This document shows positions 1-13,100 of a stretch of DNA of 64,000 bases, piece by piece. The stretch's first letter is position 1; the number at the start of each line of letters is the position of its first letter. Location of the stretch: contig NC_092587.1 of assembly GCF_047663525.1 (NCBI RefSeq), forward strand, positions 46,584,501 through 46,648,500. The letters run 5' to 3'. Made by a program: the position numbers and the translations under genes. Under the pieces are notes generated by a model. That model saw only the letters and a list, made by a program, of their open reading frames with translations, did no database searches and was not told the origin of the DNA. The stretch comes from Anas platyrhynchos (lineage: Eukaryota; Chordata; Aves; Anseriformes; Anatidae).

Positions 1-722
1 CTGCTGCACCTCTGTGGCACTGCTCCACTCACCAGTCCTCTTCTGTCTGGGGTTATTCAGCACTGTGACACACAGCCGCTCACCGAACAGAGAACTGTAA
101 ATACCTGACCATACAAGATGTACAGGATGCCACCAAGGTACACCAGCTCAAATAAGGGTTTATACATACATGCATCACACGTAACTGCATGCTGGGTCTT
201 CCACTCTCCCCTACCTTCAATGACCAAATCTTTTGATTCCAGCTTTACTTCTTTTCTTTGATTTTCTGAAGCCACACAGTGCCATGTAATTGCATTCCCA
301 CAGCTAAGATTTGCATTTTCTGTACAGCTGACGGACCCAGGAGTCCCTAAGTAGTGCATATACCTGTCTCCCACATGTAAAGCAAGCTCCCTGCACCACG
401 ATGAACCTGCCAAAAGACTTTCATCCAAGTCCTCCAGAACAGGACGTTAGGAGAAGGCAGATTCCAGCTATGCTATCACTTGACCAGCAACACCGTCCCG
501 ATACGAATACCACGATCACAGCACACCCTGAAGTTGGCCTCCAGCCCAAGAACAGCAATACAACAAGACAGCAACGTGTACATCATCAGACCTCGCACGG
601 AGCAAAGGGGAATACTTCAGTCTTTGGAGCGAGACGCTTGAATTATTTTCGTGATTTAAGTTTAATGAAATATTAAGTAATAGGAGCAAAGAAGCACCGT
701 GCATCAGTAAGCAGTGAGAAGT

Positions 723-786
723 GCTAATGGGTAAAACAAAATAGATTTTTGTTTGCTAATGGGTAAAACAAAATAGATTTTTGTTT
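723..786. repeat. Perfect 32-bp tandem duplication
   Basis: Two identical 32-bp copies, 723-754 and 755-786, each beginning GCTAATGGGTAAAACAAAAT and ending in a T-rich tail. They are not part of a longer array. The absence of mismatches points to a recent duplication. Confidence 0.95.
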
Positions 787-2923
787 CTACACATGAAAGC
801 ATCCATGCGTGTTGTGTTTTGTAAACACAGTTACAAGGAAGGCTGTAGCTGAGCTTCTCCCCTGAGCTTGTGCTGCTGGTTTCAGCTGTTGCATAGAGGA
901 GGAGTTGGCAATACCGAGAAGGATAAAAGCCTGTATTTTTTCTTTTTAGGAACAACTCATGGAGGTGATCAGCAAACTGAGATACAAGCAGTTATGATAA
1001 CATCTCATCCCTTAGCCAACAGCATATTTGCTTCTCACACACTCTGTATTTCACAAATTGAAAGAGGGAAAGAATAAAATCATAGTGAAACACCTCTAAG
1101 ACCTCTTTATTACATAAGTGGAAAACCATCGTGCACTGTTGGGTATTTGGGTTTTTCTCTCTTCCAAACCGAACTGCTGTACCTTTAATACAATCTATGG
1201 ACTGCTTCTCATTCACTGTTTCAAATATACAGAACACACAACTGGTACATTACTACTACATCTATTTTTCCGTGCGGACATCAAGATGTTTTTAATTACG
1301 CTGAGCAAATGCACTATATGAAAGTTAGATGTGTATGGGATATCTGCACTGCATATCTGTACGTACCAACGTGCGTGCTTCACCTACGCTGATTCAGCAG
1401 ATGGCACACTGAAATTCCAGCAATGTTTAACGCAGTAAGTGGGCAATTAAAGGTGCATATCTCAAGCAGAGATAATAAGAGCAAGGGAAAGCCTCAAAAA
1501 GCCTCGATAAGAGTCTGGGTGTTGTACATCAAGCCAACTGTTCCCTAACATATTCAACAGATTTTTTAATGTTATACATAGTGATGTACCTCTCCCTAAA
1601 GATCTAGGATTTTACAAAAGAAATAAAACTCCAAAGCCAGAAAATAACTCTCGCTACCTGATGACTGCATTCAATTGGAACAGAGGTCAGGCATTTTCTG
1701 GTTTATATATTATTTTTGATTTTTTTTTCTCTGCCCAACCATGAAATCAAGGGGCATCTGTGTCTGGAGACCGTGTCAGTAATCCCCTAATAAAACTCCT
1801 CCATAAAGTGACATTAATGAGGAATTTTTCTGTGCAGCCTGGACATAGAAAGTACAGGAAACACTGAAGATCCTCAAAGGTAAACACATGGTGTATTGCA
1901 ATTAGTCCTCCATCCAGTTACTCTTTTGTTGCACACTATTTACTAGTTTAATGATATCACACAATAATTCAAGTTAAGTAGCTAAGTGCTATTTCCTCTA
2001 ACTTGCAATTTCATTCACATTTTGGACGTTTCTTTAAGGTTCTTTAAGGAAAAGAACACTTGCAAGCAAGACTCCATTTTCTTTGTTTTCTCCAGACACC
2101 CCCTCCAAAAAAAAAAAAAAAAAAAGTTAACTTCTAATTGAAATTATAGATCACTGGGTCACGGCAAAAATCTTTCTAATTCTGACCGTGGACTTTTTTC
2201 ATGACTGCTGTGAAAGCCAATCACCACAAAATAATCAAAATAATTACAAAAACCACTAAGTTAAAAGTGAGGTATACAAAATAAATATCACTTGAAAACT
2301 AAACACGTAAGAAAGTGCCAATACAGCAAGGCTACACGAGAGAATATACAGTTGAAACACGCTCATCGCCCCAGCACCGTGTCACAAGTGTCTTTTTATC
2401 ATTCAATCACATTCAATCGTCATGGATGCAGAGCTTATGTTTATCTTAACACAGCCTTCCGCATTCCCCACTTCTGCACTTCACCTTATGCAAATATTTA
2501 ATAAACTGCATTCAATCTGAAATAATCAAGGAGCCTGCGCGAGCAAAATACGAGACGAACCACAGCTTTCTGCTTGAAATCAAATGCAGCCACCAACTCC
2601 TGTCGTCCTCCCGACCAAAAAGATGCTGCATTGTACAAACTTGTCCCAGCACTACACCCCTAAGTAAATAAAGATGTAACTTGTCTCCCTTTCAACTGCA
2701 ATGCTAGGAAGGCTGACAGGGCTTCACAAAACCCTCCTGTGTTAGGGAACGGAAACTCCTAATGAGATTAGTTGGTGTGTGTGCAGACATTACTTAGCCA
2801 TGACTAAATGGGCTCTCTTCCTGCAGCCAGTGGAAAATTCAGGGAACTTTTTCCCCCTGCAGCATCAGAGTCCCTCTAACCTTCAGCAAAGCCAGATCCA
2901 AAAACAACTCTCCACTTTCTCTC

Positions 2924-2928
<5 letters not shown>

Positions 2929-2954
<26 letters not shown>
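2929..2954. repeat. (CT)n microsatellite
   Basis: About 13 uninterrupted CT units just outside the left CpG island, followed by a T tract. Confidence 0.95.
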
Positions 2955-2958
<4 letters not shown>

Positions 2959-3299
2959 CCTTACAAACATTTTCAGGGTTGTTTTTTTTTTTTTTTTTTC
3001 GGCTGGTCGTGGAAACTATCAGCGGCGGCCAAGGGGTCTTGGGGCAGGGGGTGGCTCAGCAAAGTGGGGAGGGGGAGGGCCGGGCAGAACGCAGAGGACT
3101 ACAAAGGAAACTGTAAAAAGAGCAAATATATAAACCTGAGAGGGAGAAAACCACAGAGTTTCTTTGTGAGCTGCAGTGACTCATTTTCAAGATGTTGTCT
3201 GCTGCCAGTTTCAAACCGGAAGCGCATGGCAATTAGTCTTGCTGTTTCCAGACAAGCCAGAAACTCTCCCGACACTTTTTTTTTTTTTTTTTTTAAAGC

Positions 3300-4460
3300 C
3301 CCTTTTGCAGTTTCTGCGGCAGCCTCCCCCCTTCACCCCCACCGCCGGCTCCGGGGTCCCCTCCGGCGCCCCCTCGGCGGTGCCACCCCCCCGGCTCCCT
3401 TATGGTGATGCTGCCCGAGGGGGGGGGACACCGGGGCAGGACGCGGCTGGGGGGCTTTGCAGGGGGTCTGTGGGGACCCCATCCCCTCTCCTCCGCCCCC
3501 GGTTCCCCCGCAGCCCCCCGGGGCGGCGCTGTCCGTGCCCCCCCCCGTCCCCTCGCAGCGCCCCGCACCCCGACCCGCGGGGGTCCCCTTTCCGTAGGGG
3601 GGGGGGGGAGGAAGGAAGAAGGGGGTTTGCGCCCTCCCCGCAGCCCCCCGAAACTTTTGTGGGGTTGTCCCGGCGCGGCAGCACCCGTACCTACCCAGAG
3701 CCTGCGGGGCTTTCCCGGTGCCTCCCGGTGCTTTAGAGGGAGCTGGGTAAAACCCCCCGGCTGCCCATGCTGACAGTCCTCCGCGAGCGCTCTGTTGCTC
3801 TTGTAACGAGATCCCGATCCCCCCCTCCTCTCTCCTCTCTCTCTCTTTTTTTCTCTTTTTTTTTTTTTTTTTTGTCGGTGTGTGTGTGTGTGTGTCTGTG
3901 CGAGAGAGAGCGAGCAGGAAGTCAGGGCAGTCAGACAGCGAGCCGGCTCACTTCCTTTCCTGCATTATTCCCCAGGCGGTTTGCAGTCTGTGTAAACAGC
4001 CCTTTCCTCCCCTCGCCCCTCTCTCCGCCCGCCGCCGCGCAGCATGGCCGGAGCGCCGGCCGCTCGCATGGCGCTGCCCTCACGGCGGCTCCCAGCCCTC
4101 CGCGGCAGCCCCGCCGGCTCCCCGGCCTCCCCCTCTTCCTGCGCTACACCCCCGGGGAGGAGCCTCCCGCCCCCGCCGCCGACACCGCGGCTCGGCCACA
4201 CGGCCCCGCAGGTGAGGCGCCGGGGCCGCCTCGGCCCTCAGAGGGGGGCGGCCCCCGGGGGGGGGACCCGGCGGCTCCTCACGGGGACCCCGGGGCGCTG
4301 AGGGGAGCGCTGGGGCCGTGAGGAGAGGGAAGGGGGGAGCCGAGCCGAGCCCAGCCGAGGGGTGCTCGAGGTGCCGAGCCCCAGAGGGAGCGGAGCGCGG
4401 CTCTGAGGCAGTGTGCTGGGAGGGGGCGTGCTGGGCTCCGAGCCGCGCTCCTCAGCTGCG
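3300..4460 (-). promoter_or_regulatory. CpG-island promoter, probable ELK3 5' end
   Basis: This stretch is very GC- and CpG-rich with poly-G and poly-C runs, and is flanked on the left by (CT)n and T tracts. Just outside it lie an AP-1 site TGACTCA (3177-3183) and an ETS site ACCGGAAGC (3215-3223). Inside it are further ETS-like AGGAAGT/ACTTCCT sites (about 3915-3956). In the vertebrate order I recall, ELK3 lies divergently upstream of LTA4H, which would place its first, non-coding exon here on the - strand. No ELK3 coding sequence is visible. A good donor on the + strand (CAG|GTGAGG at 4211/4212) shows that a + transcript could also start here. Confidence 0.5.
3852..3913. repeat. T tract, (TG)n and (GA) run inside CpG island
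   Basis: A run of T is followed by about nine TG units and then CGAGAGAGAGCGAG. It is simple-sequence DNA in the middle of the presumed promoter. Its length may vary between individuals. Confidence 0.85.
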
Positions 4461-7400
4461 AGCAGGGCTTGCTGAAAGGGGATTTGGGAAAGGATTTGTT
4501 AAAAGCACTTCCCAGGCTTGGTGTTACGTCCTTGTGTCTTCACTACATCCTCGCTACTCCCGATTTTATTTGGAAACTCCCAGAGCGTGGGACACATCTT
4601 CCCTCTGCCCAGCATAAAGTGCATCAGCGATGTTAAATACATAATACTTTACAATCAATACTGCACTGCTGTTTCTTTTCACAGATTTACTCATTTTACC
4701 ATTTATTTTAACAGTCCCAAGAGTTACTGTTCAAACAACGCAGCTCCAAATGTTCTCAACCTGCAGTGACACAGAAGCCGTGATCGTGCTTTACCTCCCT
4801 GACGCCTTGTTCCTTGCAGTGTCACGGGGAACACAACCATGCTCCCGTGAGAATAAAAAGCTCAGTTGGCCACCAAGCATGAGTAAATAGCACCCGAGCA
4901 GCTGGCGGGGAGCAGCCTGGTGGGAGTCTGGAGGCTGGCTGGGTTTCCCCCTTCTCTTCCTCGTAACGCGGTACTGGCACAACAAATTGCATAACTTTGT
5001 CATTTTCTTCAATTCCCTTTCAAGAAGTCATTCTGAATCAGACTACAGACGTGAGGTCTGCTCGCTTGGTGTTTCCCAAATGAAGAAGCATGAAAACGTT
5101 TAACTCCAGACAGCACATTTCCTAGATTAAAACGTGGAGAGGACAAAGTCCTAGCATTGAGTGTTTAAATCACTAGGGTGCAGGAATCAAGCTTCACTTA
5201 GGAAGTCCAACTGAAGACCTGATTTTTAAAAGCAGGGCAGCCAGAGGGGCTTTTACAGTCCCAATAATGCAATGTTGGACCAACAGCTGGGGGTACCTAC
5301 CTTCATCTTCTCCATTTATCTTCCATTAATTGTGTGAAGATGAGAAGAAGCAGAGACATTCCAAAGTTGCCTTGGCCAGTACTAGTGGTGTGGAGATCTG
5401 AGAAAACAAACCCTCAAAGCCAATATTACTTTTCCAAACCAAGACTCCTTTTCTTTCACACAACATGCTATGTCCTTAAAAAAAGGTTAAAAAATGAGCA
5501 TGTTTATTTATCATGAGTACTAGAATACTTTTTACAGCACTAGTTCTTCTTTGTCAAGGTAGTGAAGTAGAAAACTAAACAAAGCTGCCATGCTGGAGAC
5601 TGGGCAGGCACCGGGGGAGGGCTCTTCATATCACCCTGTGAATGGTGGAGAAGAAAGTGAGAAATTTGTTCAATTGAAAAAAGCCATCAAGATATGTTGG
5701 AAACACAAATTCAGAAAATTCTGTTGGAAGTGGAAGAAACTGTGAGCTTTTGGCCAGGGCTAGTGATTCTAGTAACATGGATATCATCTAGAAAATATTT
5801 TTTGAGACTTTTTTGTGCTTGATAAAAACACTGTGCTTTACAGAGTTGTCATTAAAATTCTCTCATCCATGATATCTACCTAGCTAAATTAGTTTAGACT
5901 TAACTAAGTCTAGTATTAGTTTAGACTTAAGTTTAGTCTTTAAGGACTAGCTGATACGAAAATACAAGGTGGTGAACGAGGCAAATTGCAGGTTTGTTTT
6001 GTGTAGAAGCCCTTTTCCTCTGCAAAAGCAATTCCACTCAGAAAACCTGTTTGTTAATGTAGTCATAAAAATGCTGGTTATGTTTTTAGCAGGGTCACTA
6101 GTCAACTTCCATGTCTCTGTTCATGCCTATTCATCAGTGCATACTGCCATCACAACTGCTAATTATAAAGCCCGAGTCCTGTCCTTAAGCTGTTGAGATT
6201 TGGGGGTTTAGCTTTGGAAGCTGTTGTTCATTGCTCAGAGTTGGTCCAGACAACAGCTGTCGCACTTGGAGAGAACTGGGAGTAACAGGAGACAGCTCCC
6301 CTTCCACCAGAAAGGCACATTACCGCCACTGAAAGCCCTAATCTGATGGGTTCAGGCGAACTCTGCACAAACATATGCACCCAAGATGTCTCTGTGGCCT
6401 GTTTATCTAGGGATTGTAGAGTTTGTAAAAGAGCCCGTATTTATAAACCTGGCTTTCTGTTGAAAAAAATCGCCCCAAAGCATTCCTAAGTATAGTGACT
6501 ATAATTCTGCCTCATTTTCATTAGATTACGTCAATTAAGAAACCAGGCTTTGTCTGTCCTTTCAGATTGTTTCTACTGTATTTTTAAAATGTTCATAAAT
6601 CTCATGTGCTTCTATAATTAACCTATCTAAAGCAAAGAAACAACAACAACATCAAAAAAAAAAAAAAAAAAACCAAAAAAAAAGCAGATTTGCTGCTCTC
6701 CAGAGCTCTGTCTACATTCATCAGGCTGAGGGTCATGTCTGTTGGTCTATGTTTTACTGTAATTTCACTCAGAGTCTTTAGTCCGACTGTAATTATAGTA
6801 TTAAATTAAATAATTGTAATGCCACTTTGCAGTACACATTTTTCCTTAAATGTACATAGATGTTTATAATCATGTACAATTATTGAGAACAAAGTTGAAA
6901 GCTGTTGGAAATAATTGTCATTTCATTTACTAATTTAATTGCAAGTATATTTAATAAAAGTATGTGTTATATTGCCCTCTCTGAACATTTTGTATTTCTT
7001 TCCAGATTACAAGCTCTGTAGTGAAGAGGTTTCACATTTGTATTGGTCTTTTTGACATCTACCACCAGAAGTTGTTTGGCAAAATCAGAAGTAACCATTC
7101 TTTGCTTTTATTTTCTAGTAGTTCTGGCTTGAATAACCACCTGCCAGGTTGCAGGAGGATTTCCGGGGGATTTTGGAAGGTGGTTATATAGAACCTGATC
7201 ACCTGAGTTGGAACAACAGCCTAATTCATGCAGGATTTTGGGTTGCCCTCCACAACATTGCTATTTCAATGCCTTGCAAATGTCGCATCAATATTGATGA
7301 ATGTTCCTCTAGCAGGTTTGGCTTTTCTCTTTCACACTTCCCTGTAGCTGGACAAACGTGAGTTTCAGAGCCAACAACTTCATTACTGCAAAAAGTCCTG

Positions 7401-9980
7401 GGGGATCCGTTCTGCTCACAAAGTGGCCTGGTCTTCAGTTATATCTCATCTCGCAGGCAGCTTCACTGGCAAGCAGAGCCAGTCTGCAGTACTGTACAGA
7501 GCTACCTCCAGGGTGTAGCACTGACTCTAAACCCACAGAAACTCAGAAGGAGGCACTGCACATTGCTCCACTTCAAGCATTATTCCTTCCTGGGCATTTT
7601 GCTCACCTGTCTTGAGTAAAATTGTGCGCTTTACAAAAGGGTTTAGGTGGCAGACAATGACAAAACTGTGTGTGTTGTTCAAAGCAGGATCTAAATAGTG
7701 GGAAAAAACATTGCATGTCAGCATCAAAAGGTTGAAAACCTCGTGCCATGTTTTCTGGAACAAAGAAATCCTGCAAGTTTCAACCTAAAAAGTTTGCCAT
7801 CAGAGGCAGGAGGAGGGCTAAGTGCTTCTTCACACCACGAAGCAAGTATCCTGTGCAGATGGCAGGACCTCAGCAAAGAAGCAGGAGCCTCTTCCCTCCT
7901 CCCACGGACTTTTGTTTCCTTGGGGAGCGCATTCCAGTCCCTCCTGGCAGAGGCTGTGAATGAGCATTACTGCTGCCTTGCGATTAGAAATCTACATGCA
8001 GTCTTATGGGAATGATGTTTTGGTGTCCGTCCTTGTCCTCTACCCAGCCCGGGAAGGCTGCGGTGCTGGATCAGGAAGGAGTGTTTGGGGAAATGTCCTG
8101 AATGTTTTGCTTTCCCTGTGTGTTGTTGTGGAAGAAAGCACATGACCCAACATGTTTAGATTAAAAGCATCACTTAACATCTGCTATTTCATTAGGTTTG
8201 CCTTCTTAGTGAAAGATTTATAAGGAATTACCTCCTGCGTGCAGTGCAATTGCCTACAATTTTTTGTCATTTCAGGAATGCCGTGCTGCTGTGTGCTGAA
8301 GGAGCCTGTAGCACCTAAATGAACAATCCGTGAAAACAGGGAAAGAGGATTCCGGGAATCTTTGAATAAACCCATGGTCTAATCTAGCCACAAAGATTAA
8401 CTATTTGAGAGGTCACTGAGCTTCTCTTAAATCTTTCAATCTGTTCTACTGCATTTTTTTCCCCAGACTAATTAATTAAAGGTCTGAGGTAAAAGTTTAG
8501 TTGCATTTCATCTATCTTTTCTTTCTTTTTCCTGCCTCCCATCTGTCTATTTTATTCTAACCTAATCTCTAAATATAACTTAACCAAGGTATTTCTGCTG
8601 CCAAGTATCACCATAGCATCTGAATATAATTAAACTGCTTTTACTGTTCTCAAATGCTTTTGGTCAAATGGAGCGCGACTCACTGCCACTTCTGTTCAAC
8701 CCGCACTAATTTTAAGATTTCTAGCTGACAAATGAAGTTGTGCAGATTTTGTCTTCAACATGTGACCTTGGAAGCTTTTATGTTTCCCTGTATGATACAC
8801 ACTTGGGGAGACACTTCTTAATTTTGAGTTAGGTGCAAATGACAATGTTTTTCTTTCTTTCTTTTATTTCTTTTAATTATAGCGTATTTGATTATAATGT
8901 TCCGATGTTTGTGTTATCATGTTGCTGTTACAAAGTTAATTATCTTGGTGATGTGCATTTTCTAATAATCAATGTTTCTTAAAGCCTTACCTGTTCTCAT
9001 ATTCAATAGCCGCAGTTATAAAACTCATATAAAAGACACTTCGGAAAAGCAAATAAATCTTCAAAATGTCTTCGGGCTTTTAAAACCCAAACTAACCCCT
9101 AACCAGCCATTGGTACAGACCATAAAGCACATGCACTGTGAGTTTCTTATGGGAAATGACTGCCGTTAGCATAACTGTAGGTACCTTTTGCTTGCTAGAA
9201 AATCACATCTCTCTGCTCTCTAGCAGAGATCCTGGGGGATTTTCCCAGCTAATGTAGCTGTCCAAATAGGTGCTTCAAGGTAGGAGACATGGATACATAG
9301 ATAACAGACATACATGAATATTCTGCCTTCAGCACAGCTAAAATGTGATTTTCCTCTTCTGCTGTCTATGATGGGATGTTGGGATGTGTTTTGTTGATGT
9401 TTTTTTCCCATGCATTTAAAATACAAGTACAGAAACCTTTCAGCGTAGCCATACCCAGATTTGAATCATTTAAATGTGTCAGCATTTTGATCCTTCTAAA
9501 AACTCAAGTAATGCAGGCTTAATTGCAGGCAATGCAAACTTGATTTTGTTCCTCCAGAAATTCCCAGTTTGTGCATCTTTCTCATGCTGGTTTGCTATGT
9601 ATTATTTCAGGACTGCTCTTCTGCCTGTACCTTAAATGTACACATTGAAAATCTGATATCCATTTGCCTATCTGATAACATTTTACCAAGTACTAGTGAT
9701 AGCTGCAGTGCTATGAGAATTGCTAACATATATAACATATATGGTTAGCTACAACCATAGCTAACCAGAGCTATGGTTATATGAATATTGTCTCATATTT
9801 TGTTGTGTGCTGTTGACCAGTTGTTATCAAGAGATGACACATTTAAATGAAAGCTTTTTTGATAAAAACTGTATGCTCCTTATATCCAGACTTAGCCAAA
9901 GACTATAAACACAAGCCAAAATCCACCCTCTTCAAAGAAGCCCTGAAGAGTTAACCACGTGCTTTCATGTTGTACTTAAG
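4461..9980. other. Gene-poor stretch, no gene found
   Basis: AT-rich sequence with only short, domain-less open frames. It holds nested direct and inverted repeats at 5888-5945, an A tract at 6653-6682, and a cluster of overlapping inverted repeats at 9725-9780. No tRNA, coding exon or clear transposon was recognised. Confidence 0.5.
9743..9778. repeat. Overlapping inverted repeats (cruciform-prone)
   Basis: GGTTAGCT (9743-9750) pairs with AGCTAACC (9759-9766). AACCATAGCT (9753-9762) pairs with AGCTATGGTT (9769-9778). A third, imperfect pairing links GCTAACATATAT (from 9722) to the ATATATGGTTAGC that follows. The arms compete for partners, so two alternative hairpins are possible. Confidence 0.85.
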
Positions 9981-10102
9981 ATAAAAAAATAAATAAAATA
10001 AAATAAAATAAAATAAAATAAATAAAATAAAATAAAATAAAATAAAATAAAATAAAATAAAATAAAATAAAATAAAATAAAATAAAATAAAATAAAATAA
10101 AA
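9981..10102. repeat. (AAATA)n pentanucleotide array
   Basis: About 120 bp of AAATA units, nearly pure, with short AAAT-phase slips at the start and near 10020. No flanking transposon is recognised, although such arrays often grow from a retroposon A tail. Confidence 0.95.
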
Positions 10103-13100
10103 TTCAAGCAACCACAAATTTAGGAGAATGGCTAAGTTGGCTGTTGCCCACCACTAGCACCATCTGGTGAAGCACAACTCTCCCAGGTAAGAAGAGAGGT
10201 AAGGCATCAGCTATAACCCTTTTATCCACATTTCAGCTGCACGCAATAAGAGATTTAAGCACATTCTTAAAGCTTGGCTGAAGCAAGACCGCCCATCCTT
10301 GTTCAAAAGGTGTTGGAGTTTTAGCAACTTTCCTTTGACTTCAGTGGCCTTCAGTTATTGAAGTGTTCTTCAGGAGCATCTTCTTTAACACCAAGTTCCT
10401 TCAAAATCCTGCAGAGGATGCAAGATAAACTTGTTAATCCAACATTCACTTATTCTGCTAAAAGGAGAATGCTGTACCAAATAGATTATTGCTTACATTA
10501 GCACACAGAATATAGTTTGCATAATTCACATTAAAAATTGCTTTAAACTGCTATTGGGAGAGAAATTGCAAAAGTGGATATGCATAGAAATGTATAGTAA
10601 ACTATAATGTAAGTGTCTTCAAGTATTTAAAGAGAAAAAGGAATTGTTCTAAACTGTTGGTAAATTTTTTTGGATGCTGTTTATGTTTGAACTTTTCTCC
10701 GTTTTCCTGTAGAAACTTCCGTATCCTCTTCCTGTGTCCCTACAAAGTTTCGCACAATGCAGAACAAGAAATGCTACAGGGATTGTGCTCCACCTTTCTC
10801 CTTCCTGCTGGGATATCCTTTCTGTAAAGAAATGTAAAGTATGTCATATTCAAGTAAAAATGTTATATTATTCTTTATCTCAGTCATTTTCTGTTATCTA
10901 CAGCATATCAAGCTGAGTCTACATTGGTTGCAGAAGTACACCACTATATTCACATTTTTATGACATATAAGTTACTCAGCCAAAGGTAGCTCAAATCTAT
11001 TACAAACTTTCTTGTTTTCCAGAGTCTTATCAAGGGTTCATGTCTAAGCCAAACAAGACAAGGGCGGGTTGGGTTTTTCTCTTCATTGTTTCGATTGAAT
11101 TAACAGGAAGGGGGGAGTGCTTTACCTGTCTGACACTAGAGCAATATTCATTAGCTCCCACTTCTCGCTTGCCTGTCTGTCCAGACTCTGTCTGCATCCT
11201 TGTGGGAATTGTACAGGACTGATTTCTTGACTCCTAGTAATAAATAAGGAAATTAGTAAGGGCCTTTGGTCTGGGCTGCAGTGTCCTAATTCACTCTAAA
11301 AAGTCAATACGGTTAAAAATAAATAAATAAAAAAGCCCAGGACTTGATAAGCTTAGTTAATGTTAATGGAACATGTTCCTGAGCAGTCAGGAGGGTAGGC
11401 TTTTACTGCTGGGCTGTTCTTCTGTATGTCACAAGCATGTTTTATAACCCTACGCATATCTAAATGCAGATGTATACACATACATTTCTCATTTAGATCA
11501 TTGAGCTGTCTTTCCCCTGCAATAGCAGTAAGGCATGATGGTGATCAAGACTGAAGAGAGTTACACTGTAGTCTTGTACACTACAATAAATGAAGGTCAG
11601 GTGTGTAAAATAATAGATGATCCACTGGGGTATCAAATTAAAATAATGTGAAAAGACAGAAACTTAAAAATATGCAGATGTTTCAGACAGTTTATTGAAA
11701 TAGCAAATAGGAAGTAGATGTTTTAAAAATTATCTTTAAAATAACACAGAACAAAATTCATCCGTCTGCGTGGATGAGATTTGCTGAGTTAAAAGTATCT
11801 TGTAGTTACCAGCTTTTAAATTTTCTCTTCACCTTTTCTGAGAAGGTATATATTTCATTTTTGTTTGTTTGTTTGTTTTTATCTTTCTTTTTGTGATAAA
11901 TGGAACAGGCAAATAGAATAAAGGGAAATGTTTAGACTTATAGGAAGTTAACAGTATGAAGAGCAAAATAATGCAGTCAAAAAAAATTAATTGTTTAAAA
12001 ATTGTGCCTTTACTGATTACCAAACTGGTTAAGAAGTTTTATTAGTTAGCCTTTGTTTTATTTAAATGCTATTTATTTCACTTGTTTATATTAAGGTTCT
12101 TCCCTTTCATTTCTATAAATACTATTTCTTAATATATAATATATCTAAATAATAAATAATTTAGCACAAGGCTAACATGCAGCAATGAATGGTCCCTAAA
12201 ATAACCCCATGTTTAAAACTAGCACATTGACACTGTAAATTGATGAGGGCAACGGTTTTCCAAAAAAAAATCTCAAGATCGCAGTTAGCAGTGGGAACTA
12301 TACTTGTGCATGTGTCAGTCATTTATGATTGTGTTAGAGCATTCTGCTTTTGTGGTTAATGGACTTGACTCCAGTTCATGTTCTGCTCAGGCTCCCTCAT
12401 GTCTAAACTAACAGACATGAACTGAAGTCATTGGTGTCACTCAGAATTTCACTGGGCTAATTCTGAACAATTTTGAACCCCTATGGGTGTTACAGAAAGA
12501 AATATTGGCTTCCCAATCCCCAAAAGAGAGAAACATCTTTAGTCCACTTTCATAAATAAGTTAGGCTTTTGTGGTTACACACCATGAGTGTGTGAGTGCC
12601 AGTGAGTGCACGTATGCCTGTTGATTCCAAATGTCAATGTATTTGCATGGATACACCTGCCATTTCTCCCTAACAATGCAAATTTCTCATTAACAGAAAT
12701 GATCTCAAAGGCCCAACATTAAGTTCCATGAATACTCCACGAATATTAGCTCTTGGAAAGAAGACAATTTTAGTGCTATATCAGGAGGAAGCGTAAGTGA
12801 ACTCAGCAGGCCATGGGCAAATGTGAGTCCATGTGGTGAGATACTATAAATGCCTTAACCATGGCATCAGAGAGAATTGTAGTTTGCACTTAGTAGGCAC
12901 CGGAAAAAAAAGAAACAGTCAAAATATTTTAGGCCATGTGAAGACAGGCTTCATTGGCTCCTCTTTTCTGCAAGAGACGTAAATTAATCTCTTGTTCAAC
13001 ATGCACAACAGGCTACAAGGAAAGACTGGACTGTCTTGGGAGCCTGTGCCATGCCAGTAAAACACAGATTATTTAACGGCCTTGGACCTGCTCCTCCTTC

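Larger units (their letters stand above)
1..3299. other. No gene found; possibly intron 1 of a - strand gene (ELK3?)
   Basis: AT-rich sequence without recognisable coding exons. A 123-aa open frame at 57-428 (-) has no family resemblance I can name. The stretch contains a perfect 32-bp tandem duplication (723-786), an A tract (2107-2125), a (CT)n run (2929-2954) and a T tract (about 2981-2999). If the island at 3.3-4.5 kb is the ELK3 promoter, this is its first intron. Confidence 0.4.

Noticed and set aside
57-428. 123-codon frame on - with a hydrophobic end (LVYLGGILYILYG)
   Set aside because: No family recognised, no matching splice partners, and it does not resemble any ELK3 coding exon.
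2779-3408. 209-codon frame on +
   Set aside because: Runs through (CT)n and T tracts (poly-F and SLSL peptides), so it is low-complexity.
3293-4301. Many overlapping proline/arginine/glycine-rich frames on both strands, including ATG at 4044
   Set aside because: Typical of CpG-island sequence, where stops are rare. The + strand donor at 4211 is noted as a finding, but no protein is supported.
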